A DNA stretch of 64,000 nt from an uncultured Eubacteriaceae bacterium. Lineage in GTDB: Bacteria; Bacillota; Clostridia; Lachnospirales; CAG-274. Positions 10,119 to 19,248 of the stretch are shown piece after piece (position 1 is the first letter of the stretch; every line of letters begins with the position of its first letter). Below the pieces are notes generated by a model. That model was not told where the DNA came from. It did no database searches and saw only the letters and a list, made by a program, of their open reading frames with translations. The DNA is taken from positions 62,001 through 126,000 of the forward strand of contig CAMTZM010000005.1 of NCBI GenBank assembly GCA_947086655.1, read 5' to 3'. Position numbers and translations under genes: made by a program.

Positions 10119-10958
10119 TTATTTTCTTAAACCGCAACGGTAGTCGTATACTGGATAGGAACCTAAAATTTTAAAAAACGACGTTTTTCTTTTAAGCATT
10201 TTAAAGGCATCAATCAAATCTTCTTTTTCGCTGTTTCCTTCAATATCAACAAAAAACACATATTCTCCGCCTTTATTTCTCATGGGTCTTGATATTATTT
10301 TTGTCATGTTTAAATCCCACATAGCGAATATATCTAAAAGTTTATAAAGTTGCCCGGGTTCATTAAGTGTTGAAAAAGCCGCTGAAAATTTATTGCCTTT
10401 TTTTGGAATAGATGTATTGTTTTTTGATACAACAATAAAATGAGTAAAATTATTTGTATCGTCTTGTATTTTTCTTTCAATAATTTCAAGATTGTATATA
10501 TCTGCAACATTTTCAGTTCCTATGGCAGCAGCAGGCTCATCGGAAGTACTTACATATTTTGCTGCTTCAGCTGTTGAGTTTATATTTATTCTCTCAGCTA
10601 AAGGATAATTTTCTGTTAAAAAATGATGACATTGAGCAATAGCGTGAGGGTGTGAATAAATTTTTTTAATATTTGTGTTTTTGTTATTTTTATTTACCAT
10701 TATGTTTTGTTCAATAGGTATTGTTACCTGTTTTTGTATAAATAGTTCTGTATCAAAAATAATACTGTCTAAAGTTATATTTATTACTCCCTCAATAGAG
10801 TTTTCAATTGGGACAATACCACTGTTTATTTTTCCTAAGTCAACATTTTCAAGTACGTCCCAAATAGTATGAAATGGTATAATATCATCTTCACCTTTTA
10901 TTTTAAGTGCAGCAAGTTCGCTGAAAGTTCCCCGAGGGCCTAAATAACCAATTTTCAT
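10119..10958 (-). CDS. pheA: Prephenate dehydratase
   Basis: 279 aa, a typical monofunctional enzyme without chorismate mutase. The catalytic domain starts MKIGYLGPRGTFSE and includes GIVPIENSIEG. The C-terminal ACT domain (about 190-270) carries a form of the phenylalanine-binding pattern (NEPGQLYKLL). It converts prephenate to phenylpyruvate for phenylalanine synthesis and is normally feedback-inhibited through the ACT domain. The catalytic TRF motif reads THF here (172-174), an unusual change at the arginine. No T-box leader was recognised upstream. Confidence 0.93.
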   Translation of the reverse strand: MKIGYLGPRGTFSELAALKIKGEDDIIPFHTIWDVLENVDLGKINSGIVPIENSIEGVINITLDSIIFDTELFIQKQVTIPIEQNIMVNKNNKNTNIKKIYSHPHAIAQCHHFLTENYPLAERININSTAEAAKYVSTSDEPAAAIGTENVADIYNLEIIERKIQDDTNNFTHFIVVSKNNTSIPKKGNKFSAAFSTLNEPGQLYKLLDIFAMWDLNMTKIISRPMRNKGGEYVFFVDIEGNSEKEDLIDAFKMLKRKTSFFKILGSYPVYDYRCGLRK

Positions 10959-11554
10959 AAGCTAATACTCCTTTTTTGTTATACAAATGTCTATATATTA
11001 TGGTGTATCTAAAAACTTTGTAAATATTTTAGTTTAATATATGTTTTAATTTATTTATAAAAACTAAAATACACAAATAAATTAAAAAAAACGGTAAAAT
11101 AAAAAATTTCATTGTAATGTTTGTATGTTTATAAACTTTAATATTCTGTTATTTTGCCGTATATATGTATAAAAATCAAATCAGCGTTTACATTTTATCA
11201 TATTATATTAAATTATTCTATTAAATTATTTATAATTTATAAAATTTATGTTATAATTTTTATAACATAGGCAGTACTGATTAATTTAATATCAAAAAAT
11301 AATAAGCTTTTGAATCCTTTTCTTAAGTTCCGCCGATTTTTGATTTCGTTAAATCAGTATTTCCATAAAAAATATTCAAAATTCAAATTATTTTTAGAAT
11401 TTTGAATATAAATAAAAATATGTTAATAATTGGACAAAACTCCGATTATTCAAAATCTTTTCATAAAAGCCTTTTATTCTTTATTATTCAAAGAATAAGT
11501 CTTTTTGAATTTTTCATATTTATAAATCATATACAATTTAAGGAGGGAAATACT
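10959..11554. other. AT-rich intergenic region with two inverted repeats
   Basis: About 600 bp lies between the divergent pheA and STAS genes. 10959-11240 is very AT-rich with nothing recognisable. A TATAAT-like box lies near 11251-11256. It is followed by an inverted repeat TACTGATT (11275-11282)/AATCAGTA (11352-11359). A perfect 12-bp inverted repeat TATTCAAAATTC (11373-11384)/GAATTTTGAATA (11398-11409) comes next. Neither has a U-tract. The region probably contains the promoter and a structured leader of the partner-switching operon. An open frame runs through 11402-11554 but has no ribosome site. Confidence 0.5.
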
Positions 11555-11884
11555 ATGGATTTTTCGGTAAATTCAAATTATGATGAAAAAAATAACTATT
11601 GGCTGATAAATGTTGCAGGTGAGATTGATATTTTTAATTCAACAGAGTTTAAAACTACTATTTTGGAACTGCTTGAAGAGAAACCTACTGATATAAAAAT
11701 TGACTGTGAAAATTTATCTTATATTGATAGTACCGGATTAGGGGCTTTAATAGCGGTTTTAAAGAAATCTAAATCATATAATAAGGAAATATGTTTAAAA
11801 AATGTAAGACCGAGCTTATCCAAATTATTTAAAATAACAAACCTGGATAAAGTATTTGTAATAGAAGGTGATGTTAATGAGTAA
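11555..11884 (+). CDS. STAS-domain anti-sigma factor antagonist (RsbV/SpoIIAA-like)
   Basis: 109 aa. A single STAS domain with the phosphorylatable-serine motif YIDSTGLGAL. The ATG at 11555 is chosen because AGGAGGG lies just before it; the upstream in-frame extension lacks a ribosome site. In the family, the unphosphorylated form binds an anti-sigma kinase and frees its partner. It is first in a four-gene operon with two HATPase proteins and a PP2C phosphatase, a complete partner-switching set. The stop overlaps the next start. Confidence 0.88.
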   Translation: MDFSVNSNYDEKNNYWLINVAGEIDIFNSTEFKTTILELLEEKPTDIKIDCENLSYIDSTGLGALIAVLKKSKSYNKEICLKNVRPSLSKLFKITNLDKVFVIEGDVNE

Positions 11885-12281
11885 TAAAAAATCTGAACAG
11901 ATAAAATTGACATTACCAGTAAATGCGGCTTATGTTTCAGCCGCAAGACTTACTACTTCATCAATAGCTAATCGTCTCGGTTTTGAAATTGATGAAATTG
12001 AGGATATAAAAACTGCAGTTTCTGAAGCTTGTACATATGTTATAAAAAAACATAATTCATCAGAGACAAATGACAGTTTTAAAATATGCTTTGATTTTTT
12101 AGATAATATACTTAATATATCAATCTCACTAAAAAATTTCAGTGAAAAAGAATCAGAAAATGAGGAAATGAGTTTGCTGGTTATTAAGGCACTTATGAAT
12201 ACGTTAGAGATAAAAACTTCTGAAGAGGGACTTAATATACAAATGTCTAAAAAACATGTTTCTACTTTTTTTGGTGTGTAA
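11877..12281 (+). CDS. Degenerate RsbW-like histidine-kinase-fold ATPase
   Basis: 134 aa. The ATG at 11877 is chosen (AAGGTG six bases before) over in-frame GTG and ATG codons 6-9 bases upstream. The N-terminal half follows the RsbW/SpoIIAB pattern: a helix with EIEDIKTAVSEACT in the N-box position. The usual N-box asparagine is replaced (EACTYVIKK), and the DxGxG and second glycine boxes are not visible in the C-terminal half. It may bind partners without kinase activity. It sits between the STAS gene and an intact paralogue. The family call is moderate; lack of ATP binding is inferred. Confidence 0.65.
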   Translation: MSNKKSEQIKLTLPVNAAYVSAARLTTSSIANRLGFEIDEIEDIKTAVSEACTYVIKKHNSSETNDSFKICFDFLDNILNISISLKNFSEKESENEEMSLLVIKALMNTLEIKTSEEGLNIQMSKKHVSTFFGV

Positions 12282-12293
12282 GGCGGTGATATT

Positions 12294-12713
12294 ATGACCG
12301 ATAAAAAACTTGAAATATCATTTAAAAGTGACTTCTGTAAAGTAAAGAAAATTGTAAATGACATTTTAATCTTTATAAGTCAAGCTGATATTTCAGAAGA
12401 AGAACTTTTCGATATGAAACTTATGCTTTGTGAACTTATATTTAACGCAATAATACATGGAAACAGGCAAAACAATCAAAAAAATGTATACGTTTCTGTA
12501 GAAATTAAAGATGGAGCTATACTTACCGCAGTATCTGATGAGGGTTCCGGATTTGATTATACAAATTTTATAAAAACACTTAGTACGGAAAGTAATTTAT
12601 ATAATGAAAACGGAAGAGGAATAAGACTTATACTTTCATTAGCTGATGATGTCTCCTTCAATAAAAACGGAAGTGAAATAAAATTTTTAAAAAAGGTGAC
12701 AATACATGGATAA
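12294..12713 (+). CDS. RsbW-like serine kinase / anti-sigma factor
   Basis: 139 aa. A compact HATPase_c domain with the ATP-binding motifs intact: N-box ELIFNAIIHGN, G1 box DEGSGFD and G2 box NGRGIRLI. Proteins of this type bind a target (commonly a sigma factor) and phosphorylate a STAS antagonist. It follows the degenerate paralogue by 12 bp and overlaps the phosphatase gene by 8 bp. No sigma factor gene lies in the operon, so the target is unknown and could be something other than sigma. Confidence 0.85.
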   Translation: MTDKKLEISFKSDFCKVKKIVNDILIFISQADISEEELFDMKLMLCELIFNAIIHGNRQNNQKNVYVSVEIKDGAILTAVSDEGSGFDYTNFIKTLSTESNLYNENGRGIRLILSLADDVSFNKNGSEIKFLKKVTIHG

Positions 12714-13881
12714 AATACTAATTGTTGACGGTAACGAACGTAACATAGACCTTATAAGCCGTTCTATATTTACCGCAAAATATGATATTTATACTGCGAC
12801 AACAGGTAAAATCGCATTTGCTAAAATAAATGCAATTAATCCTGATTTGATAATAATGGATACAGATTTACCTGACGGCAGCGGCTTTGATATATGTAAA
12901 AAGCTTAAATTAAATAATGAAAACGAAACTAAATATATACCTGTTTTAATGCTTATTACGGCAGAGACTACAAATACTGTACTTAGATGTTTTTATGCCG
13001 GAGCAGATGATTATATGATTAAGCTTTTTAATAGTACGGTGTTATTATCAAAAATAAAATCTCTTTTAAGAGTAAAACATTTGAGCGACCAGATTAAAAC
13101 ACAATACTCTGAATTAAAAGAAAAAAATGAATTGTTAAGCTTTCAATTGAAAATGGCAAGACAGGTACAACGGTCAATAATAAAAAAAATAGATATTAAA
13201 AATGAAAAAATAAATATTTTAAGTAAGTATTTGCCGGCACTTGAAATAGGCGGAGACTTTTACAGCATTTATGAATTTGACAGAAAACGTATAGGCATAA
13301 TAATGGGAGATGTTTCAGGTCATGGAATATCAGCGGCGCTTTTAACAACAATGCTTTCGATGATGTTTAATACGTTTGCGCCGCAGTATATTAAACCAAG
13401 CGACCTTTTAAAAAAACTTAATATACAGTTTCATAATATATTTGAAAATACAGCAAATAATATGTATGCATGCATGTTTTATGCTATAATTGACTTAGAT
13501 TCGTTTAATATTACTTATTCTAATGCTGGACAGTCATTTCCTGTTTATATTAATATAAAAGGAGATGAAATAACTGCCTCTGAACTTGAACTCGGAGGTA
13601 TGCCAATAGGGCTTATAAAAGATGCTGAATATGAAAATAAAGTTTTAGAATACAATGTCGGCGATTTTCTTTTTATGCACACTGACGGTTTATCGGATTT
13701 TTTTTATAAAGAAAAACCAGAAGAATTTATTACAAAGTTGAAAAATAATTTGATTTCATGTGTTAAAAACGGATTTACATTAGATGAATCTATTGATAAT
13801 ATTCTTAATGAGTTTTATTATTATGATGAGAACAAAAAATTTGAAAATGATGACGTTAGTATGATTATATGTAAATTGTGA
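12706..13881 (+). CDS. Response regulator-PP2C phosphatase (RsbU/SpoIIE type)
   Basis: 391 aa. Residues 1-120 are a receiver domain: phosphoacceptor Asp in IIMDTDLPDGSGF and the conserved Lys in DDYMIK; the N-terminal acidic pair is reduced to one Asp (IVDGNERN). A coiled linker follows (about 125-150). The PP2C-type domain has the metal-binding GGDFY, GDVSGHG, HTDGLSD and NDDVS motifs. It should dephosphorylate the STAS protein made by the first gene of the operon, when activated by phosphorylation from an unlinked sensor kinase. A terminator closes the operon. Confidence 0.92.
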   Translation: MDKILIVDGNERNIDLISRSIFTAKYDIYTATTGKIAFAKINAINPDLIIMDTDLPDGSGFDICKKLKLNNENETKYIPVLMLITAETTNTVLRCFYAGADDYMIKLFNSTVLLSKIKSLLRVKHLSDQIKTQYSELKEKNELLSFQLKMARQVQRSIIKKIDIKNEKINILSKYLPALEIGGDFYSIYEFDRKRIGIIMGDVSGHGISAALLTTMLSMMFNTFAPQYIKPSDLLKKLNIQFHNIFENTANNMYACMFYAIIDLDSFNITYSNAGQSFPVYINIKGDEITASELELGGMPIGLIKDAEYENKVLEYNVGDFLFMHTDGLSDFFYKEKPEEFITKLKNNLISCVKNGFTLDESIDNILNEFYYYDENKKFENDDVSMIICKL

Positions 13882-13918
13882 TATTAATTATTTTTTATAA
13901 CTTATTTAATTAATAAAA

Positions 13919-13969
13919 GATGACGCTATTATAAAAAGTTTTATAATTTTTAAAAGGCGTCATTTTTTA
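13919..13969 (+). terminator. Terminator of the partner-switching operon
   Basis: ATGACGC (13920-13926) pairs with GCGTCAT (13957-13963), enclosing a second perfect hairpin (ATTATAAAA/TTTTATAAT). A T6 run follows. Confidence 0.85.
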
Positions 13970-14031
13970 TATTTAAAAATATAAAATGAATTTAAACTAT
14001 GTTTATTTTTTAATTATGGGGGATATATATA

Positions 14032-15894
14032 ATGAAAAAGATAATATTTTTATTTGCGATAATAATAGTAACTAATTTTTTAAACATGGTTTTTACATAC
14101 TCAAATGAAATATATCCAAATACAGATTTAACCCGTATTGAATTTACAATGGAAGGTGAACCGATTATATATTCAAATTATCCTGAAACTATTTATGAAG
14201 AAGGAGGTTTAAGTAACAGTGGACAGCCTTTAAGTAGTGAATTATGCATAAATCAGATAGGTATGGTTAACAGCAAATTTTACGGAATAGGAAAACATTT
14301 TAATAAAATGGATATTGAAAAAAATAAGAAATATAGTGCCGAAATTTATAATGGAAGAATACCGGGAAATTCACAAAGTTATATATTTGCTATGGCGTTT
14401 TTATTTGAGGGAAACGAAAATGATACAGCTAATGTTACAATCTATAAAGCCGGACAGCAAAACAGCATAAGAGCAAACAGTCTTTTAAAGATGTCACTTG
14501 ACACACAATTTAATTATTATAATTCGGATATATATAAAAATTATTCAAGTCTTGGAAATGAGTATAGTAAACCACGTAAAATAAGTTTAAAAGGAAAAGA
14601 AGGAAAAATTGTTATATTTGAAGAAATAAAAGATAAAGTGGGATATGCAAACTGCCGTATACAGTTTAGTTGTGATAAAAATATAAAGTTTATACAGTTT
14701 TACGCTGTTAGAGATGCTTTAGAAGAAGGTCTTTTATCTAATGGATTCAATGAGTTTACTCAAGATAATTTTGATAAAGCAAATTTGTATAATCAAATAT
14801 ATGAAATAAGCAAAAATGAAAATAGAGTTAAAAAATTAGAAGAATCGCCGAAACGCTGGACAACTACAAGTGCTTTTTTAAATTATAGTAAAAGAAAAGC
14901 TTGTATTAACGCAAATGTCGGTACAAAATTTTGTTTAAGTAACGCTGGACATTTAAAAGGAATAAGAGATTTAAACATAAACGAATATGAGTATTTAAGC
15001 AAAAATGATTATGGAGGATTTCCGGTTAATGATAAAAGAATACATGATGGAAATTATAGTATTGAATATGATATTGAACTTAAAGGAGCTGGAGGAAAGA
15101 AACTTAAAATTATCCCTTATAAAGAAGTTGGAAAATCAATAAGTTCAGCCGTAATATTGTACAATTCAACATATGGATTTTGGTATTATCCAAAAGCAAA
15201 TGAGGATTATTGGATTATGCCTATACCAAAAGATGAAAAATTCAAATTTGTACTTCCGGGAAGCGTATATGGAGATATACAATTTGAAGTGCTGGAAGGA
15301 AGTGAAAATCATAGTCTTATACTTGATAATACTTATGATATGTGGGCGAAAAATTATATAGCAGATGCAATTTATTCCGGTATAGTTCCATATGAACTAC
15401 AAAAAAATTATAAAAATAAAATTACTCGTCAAGAATTTTGTAATATAGCTGTTCAACTTTTTTTAAATAATAAGGGAAAGACTTTTGATGAATATATAGA
15501 AGAAAATAATATAAAGTTTAATGATAATATTTTTACTGATACGAAAAACAGATATACTTTATTAGCATATAATTTAGGTCTTGTAAAGGGGATTGGTAAT
15601 AATAAATTTGCTCCAAATAATTATATAACAAGGCAAGAAGCGGCTGTTCTTCTTGATAATTTATATAATAAATTATATATAAATACGAATATAGAAAGAA
15701 GAAAGAATTATTCTGATGATAAAAATATTTCAGAATGGGCTAAGAGTAGTGTATATAAAATGAGTGGATTAAATATTAATAATGTAGATGTATCGGTTTT
15801 AAAAGGAGATGGAAACAATAAATTTAATCCTTTTGGATATTATACAAGACAGGAAAGCATAGTAACTGTTTTAAGACTTTATAATATATTTTAA
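14032..15894 (+). CDS. Exported S-layer-homology (SLH) domain protein
   Basis: 620 aa. Residues 1-23 are a signal peptide. Residues about 30-435 are not recognised. The C-terminal 190 residues contain three SLH repeats, marked by ITRQEF, NNKFAPNNYITRQEA and NNKFNPFGYYTRQES with WAK...YI/V helices. SLH triplets anchor proteins to pyruvylated secondary wall polymer on the Gram-positive surface. The gene is preceded by GGGGGAT and stands alone after the partner-switching terminator. The N-terminal part could be structural or a binding module; no catalytic motif was found. Confidence 0.88.
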   Translation: MKKIIFLFAIIIVTNFLNMVFTYSNEIYPNTDLTRIEFTMEGEPIIYSNYPETIYEEGGLSNSGQPLSSELCINQIGMVNSKFYGIGKHFNKMDIEKNKKYSAEIYNGRIPGNSQSYIFAMAFLFEGNENDTANVTIYKAGQQNSIRANSLLKMSLDTQFNYYNSDIYKNYSSLGNEYSKPRKISLKGKEGKIVIFEEIKDKVGYANCRIQFSCDKNIKFIQFYAVRDALEEGLLSNGFNEFTQDNFDKANLYNQIYEISKNENRVKKLEESPKRWTTTSAFLNYSKRKACINANVGTKFCLSNAGHLKGIRDLNINEYEYLSKNDYGGFPVNDKRIHDGNYSIEYDIELKGAGGKKLKIIPYKEVGKSISSAVILYNSTYGFWYYPKANEDYWIMPIPKDEKFKFVLPGSVYGDIQFEVLEGSENHSLILDNTYDMWAKNYIADAIYSGIVPYELQKNYKNKITRQEFCNIAVQLFLNNKGKTFDEYIEENNIKFNDNIFTDTKNRYTLLAYNLGLVKGIGNNKFAPNNYITRQEAAVLLDNLYNKLYINTNIERRKNYSDDKNISEWAKSSVYKMSGLNINNVDVSVLKGDGNNKFNPFGYYTRQESIVTVLRLYNIF

Positions 15895-16200
15895 AAATTT
15901 TTTAGTTAGATAAATCGTTTTTTAAAGGAGACTGTTAGACTGCTAAAAAGGGTCTTCTGTATTAAGGCATAAAAAAAGACTCATTTGTTTTTATAGACCA
16001 TAAAAGGCTATTGGCTTTGAAATTATAGAAAATAAAATATATTTCTTAAAAAAGCATATAAAAAAGTATGATTATTCTCTATTACTGCAACAGCTTATAT
16101 ACTTGCAGATATGGAATATAGTGACATATAAAAATTTTGAATTATTATTAATTGAGAGTATAATATTAAAAAATAAAATTTTGCTATTAGGAGGAATTTT
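15895..16200. other. Intergenic region, nothing clear
   Basis: About 300 bp between the SLH gene and the flavin-barrel gene. It has imperfect hairpins around 15930-15990 and a short stop-interrupted coding-like stretch near 16005-16130. No gene remnant could be identified with confidence. A GGAGG site for the next gene lies at its end. Confidence 0.4.
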
Positions 16201-16671
16201 ATGTTTAGAATGATGAGAAGATTTAAACAGGAATTATTGGAGAATGAATGTATTGAGGTTTTGGAAAATGAACCAAGGGGTATAATGGCAGTGCATGGTG
16301 ATAATGGATATCCCTATGCTTTTCCTATGAATTACATATATATTGATGGAAAATTGTATTTTCACTGTGCTAAAGAAGGTCACAAGATTGATGCAATATC
16401 GGCAGACAACAAAGTTTCGTTTTGCATTATAGATAAAGGATTTAAAAAAGAAGGAGATTGGGCGCTTAATATTAAAAGTGTAATTGTATTTGGAAAAATA
16501 AAGAAGATTGATAATATTAAAAAAAAAGTAGAGATTTTGCGACAGCTTGGATTAAAGTATTATCCGACAGCAGAGGATGTTGAAAAGGAGATTGATAGGT
16601 TTATTGAAAAGGTGCAAATTTTAGAACTTGAAATTGACCATATGACAGGTAAATTGGTAAATGAATCTTGA
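16201..16671 (+). CDS. Pyridoxamine 5'-phosphate oxidase-like flavin-binding split-barrel protein
   Basis: 156 aa. Resembles the NimA/PNPOx-like family, which binds FMN (or related cofactors) in a dimeric split barrel. Visible landmarks are RGIMAVHGDNGYPYAFPMNYIY and LYFHCAKEGHKIDAI, where the H..GHK..A pattern is characteristic. Members include 5-nitroimidazole reductases and many uncharacterised oxidoreductases; the substrate cannot be predicted. It is monocistronic, with an AGGAGG ribosome site and a strong terminator. Confidence 0.85.
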   Translation: MFRMMRRFKQELLENECIEVLENEPRGIMAVHGDNGYPYAFPMNYIYIDGKLYFHCAKEGHKIDAISADNKVSFCIIDKGFKKEGDWALNIKSVIVFGKIKKIDNIKKKVEILRQLGLKYYPTAEDVEKEIDRFIEKVQILELEIDHMTGKLVNES

Positions 16672-16698
16672 AGTTTATTTTTATAATTATATTTTAAG

Positions 16699-16731
16699 GA
16701 GAACAGTTATTAAAAGGCTGTTCTTTTTTTA
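16699..16731 (+). terminator. Terminator after the flavin-barrel gene
   Basis: AGAACAG (16700-16706) pairs with CTGTTCT (16718-16724), followed by a T run. Confidence 0.85.
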
Positions 16732-16809
16732 TATAAAATATAATGAATTTATATATTTTTAATAGTGAGAAATTTCAAAGAACAGTTACTGTATATGTAT
16801 AGAAACAGC

Positions 16810-16837
16810 CGATAAGAAATAATAAATTCTCTTATCG
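16810..16837. other. Hairpin downstream of metE
   Basis: CGATAAGA (16810-16817) pairs perfectly with TCTTATCG (16830-16837). It lies 28 bp past the metE stop. On the metE strand no T-tract follows, so it may be a weak terminator or a 3'-end stabilising hairpin. Confidence 0.4.
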
Positions 16838-16864
16838 ACCGTATATAATAATTTTTCTTATTGC

Positions 16865-19135
16865 CTATCTATAATTATTTTCTTTTCTAAGTAACTTTGC
16901 AGCTTTAACCATATTTTTTAAACTTGGAATTGTTTCGTCAGTTCCTCTTGTTTTAAGCCCGCAGTCGGGATTTACCCACAATTTTTCAGAAGAAATTTTA
17001 TTAAGCATTTGTAAAAGTTCTGATTTTATTTCATCAACAGACGGTATTCTTGGCGAATGTATGTCATATACGCCAGGACTAACTTCGGTTTTAAAATTAT
17101 TTTCTTTTAAAGAATCAAGTATATGTAAATCCGAACGTGATGTTTCAAAAGTTATTACGTCGGCGTCCATATTATCAATAGCGGAAATAATATCCGTAAA
17201 TTCGCTGTAACACATATGAGTATGAATCTGTGTTTCGGCTTTTACGCCGCTGTGCACCAATCGAAAAGCAGGAATTGCCCAATCGAGATATTCCTTTTGC
17301 CAGTCTGATTTTCTTAAAGGTAGCTTTTCTCTTAACGCCGCTTCGTCAATCTGAATAATTTTTATTCCGTTTGTCTCCAATTCCAATACTTCGTCACGAA
17401 TCGCAAGGGCAATCTGATAAGCGCATTCTTTTAACGATATATCTTCTCTCGGAAAAGACCAATTAAGAATTGTAACAGGTCCTGTTAGCATACCTTTTAC
17501 AAGCTTATCGGTAAGACTTTGCGCATATACCGACCAATCAACTGTTATAGCTTTTTCTCTTGAAATGTCTCCCCAAATAATGGGCGGTTTTACACAGCGA
17601 GTTCCATATGACTGTACCCAAGCCTTTTCAGTAAAAATATATCCTTTTAAATTTTCACCAAAATACTCAACCATATCATTCCTTTCATATTCGCCGTGCA
17701 CAAATATGTCTAAGCCTATTTCTTCCTGTAAAGCTATACATTCGGCAATTTTTCGCCTGTTGAAATCTATATATTCTTCTTTTGAAATTTTGCCCTTTTT
17801 ATAAGAAGAACGGTTTGATTTTACATCGGCTGTCTGAGGAAATGAGCCTATTGTAGTTGTTGGAAATAATGGCAGATTAAATTTTTCCTTTTGTAATTTT
17901 CTCCTTTTATTAAAATCTGGAAGTCTTATAAAATCTTTTTCATTAATTTCAGATATTCTTTTTCTGATGTTTTTATCAATACAGTCTCTTTCCGAATTAA
18001 AAAGTGAATAGTTGTTTTTATATGCTTCTGTTTTCGTATCCGAATCTATAATATATTTTAAATCGTTTAATTCGGAAAGTTTTTCTTCAGCAAAAGCAAA
18101 ATACTTTTTATATTTTTCTTCAAGCTTTGTCTCATTTTTTAATGTATACGGAACGTGAAGTAAAGAGCAGGAAGTATTTATAACAATTTCACTGCAATAT
18201 TTTTTGAGTTCTTCAATAGTTTTACAAGTTTTGGCATAATTGTTTTTCCAGATATTTTTGCCATTCACAACACCGGCAAATAATGTTTTGTTTTCAGGAA
18301 ATCCCTTTTCTTTTATGAGTGAAAGGGATTCTTTTCCCTCAATAAAGTCAAGTCCTATACCGTCAAAATCAAGTGATAAAACTTCGTCGAAACAATCTCT
18401 TATATCGCCAAAATAAGTCTGCAAAAGAATTTTAACCTTTTTTTCTTTTATAATATCTTTATAAAGGCAGTTTAATAACTTAATATCTTCTGATTCCAAA
18501 TCGTGTACAATATAAGGTTCCGAAAACTGAATCCATTTGGCTTCGATTTTGCTGAATTTATCAATAATTTCTCTATACGCAGATGTTATTTCATCAATAA
18601 TATCATATATTCTTTTATTTCCGGAAAACCTTATAAGTTTGAGCAAAGTAAAAGCCCCAATAATAACAGGGACTGTTTTAATTCCCAAAGCTTTTGCCTC
18701 TAAAAATTCGTCAAAAGGTTTTGAGCCTTTTAGCGTTATTTTTGTGTTGTCGTCAAATTCAGGAACAATATAATGATAGTTTGTATTAAACCATTTTTTC
18801 ATAGCTAAAGCCTTTACATCTCCGTTTTTTCCCTGATAACCTCTTGCCATTGCAAAATATGTATCAATATCGGAAAGTTTTAAATTTTTATAGCGTTTCG
18901 GTATTATATCAAACAAAACCGCTGTATCAAGCATATTATCATAAAATGAAAAATCATTTGAAGGAATAAAATCAATATTGTTTTGCTTTTGAATATTCAA
19001 ATGCTGTTTGCGAAGTTCCGCCGCCGTTTTTTCAAGGTTATCGACTGTAATTTCATTTTTGAAATATTTTTCCGAAACAAATTTCAATTCTCTTAAACTT
19101 CCGATTCTCGGATAACCTATAACCGAAGTTTTCAT
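16865..19135 (-). CDS. metE: Cobalamin-independent methionine synthase
   Basis: 756 aa, full length for MetE. The start is set at the second in-frame ATG (19135), which has AGGAAG before it and gives the conserved N-terminus MKTSVIGYPRIGSLRELK. The C-terminal catalytic half has the zinc-site motifs THMCYSEF and NPDCGLKTR, and the family stretch TTTIGSFPQT. It transfers methyl from 5-methyltetrahydropteroyl-polyglutamate to homocysteine. A LysR gene lies just upstream on the same strand, separated by a terminator. No S-box or T-box could be found in the 110-bp gap. Confidence 0.96.
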   Translation of the reverse strand: MKTSVIGYPRIGSLRELKFVSEKYFKNEITVDNLEKTAAELRKQHLNIQKQNNIDFIPSNDFSFYDNMLDTAVLFDIIPKRYKNLKLSDIDTYFAMARGYQGKNGDVKALAMKKWFNTNYHYIVPEFDDNTKITLKGSKPFDEFLEAKALGIKTVPVIIGAFTLLKLIRFSGNKRIYDIIDEITSAYREIIDKFSKIEAKWIQFSEPYIVHDLESEDIKLLNCLYKDIIKEKKVKILLQTYFGDIRDCFDEVLSLDFDGIGLDFIEGKESLSLIKEKGFPENKTLFAGVVNGKNIWKNNYAKTCKTIEELKKYCSEIVINTSCSLLHVPYTLKNETKLEEKYKKYFAFAEEKLSELNDLKYIIDSDTKTEAYKNNYSLFNSERDCIDKNIRKRISEINEKDFIRLPDFNKRRKLQKEKFNLPLFPTTTIGSFPQTADVKSNRSSYKKGKISKEEYIDFNRRKIAECIALQEEIGLDIFVHGEYERNDMVEYFGENLKGYIFTEKAWVQSYGTRCVKPPIIWGDISREKAITVDWSVYAQSLTDKLVKGMLTGPVTILNWSFPREDISLKECAYQIALAIRDEVLELETNGIKIIQIDEAALREKLPLRKSDWQKEYLDWAIPAFRLVHSGVKAETQIHTHMCYSEFTDIISAIDNMDADVITFETSRSDLHILDSLKENNFKTEVSPGVYDIHSPRIPSVDEIKSELLQMLNKISSEKLWVNPDCGLKTRGTDETIPSLKNMVKAAKLLRKENNYR

Positions 19136-19205
19136 ATCTGCACTTCCTTTCAAAATTATATAAAACAAGTATATCAGCCGATGTAAATTGTGTAAAATAC
19201 AAAAA

Positions 19206-19248
19206 AATAACGGTTTGATATAGTTTAAAGCTATATCAAACCGTTATT
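19206..19248 (-). terminator. Strong terminator of the LysR gene upstream of metE
   Basis: A perfect 18-bp stem (19206-19223 with 19231-19248) has a 7-nt loop. A run of seven T follows on the minus strand. The stem overlaps the LysR stop codon, so metE needs its own promoter in the remaining 70 bp. Confidence 0.9.

Noticed and set aside
11930..12364. 144-codon frame opposite the partner-switching genes
   Set aside because: Shadow of two well-supported overlapping genes on the other strand; low-complexity Ser/Ile content.
16005..16130. Possible gene remnant upstream of the flavin-barrel gene
   Set aside because: Short coding-like stretches in two frames but no family could be recognised, so it may be chance.
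19136..19246. SAM riboswitch or methionine T-box before metE
   Set aside because: The gap is only about 110 bp, mostly the LysR terminator, and no T-box or S-box consensus was found.
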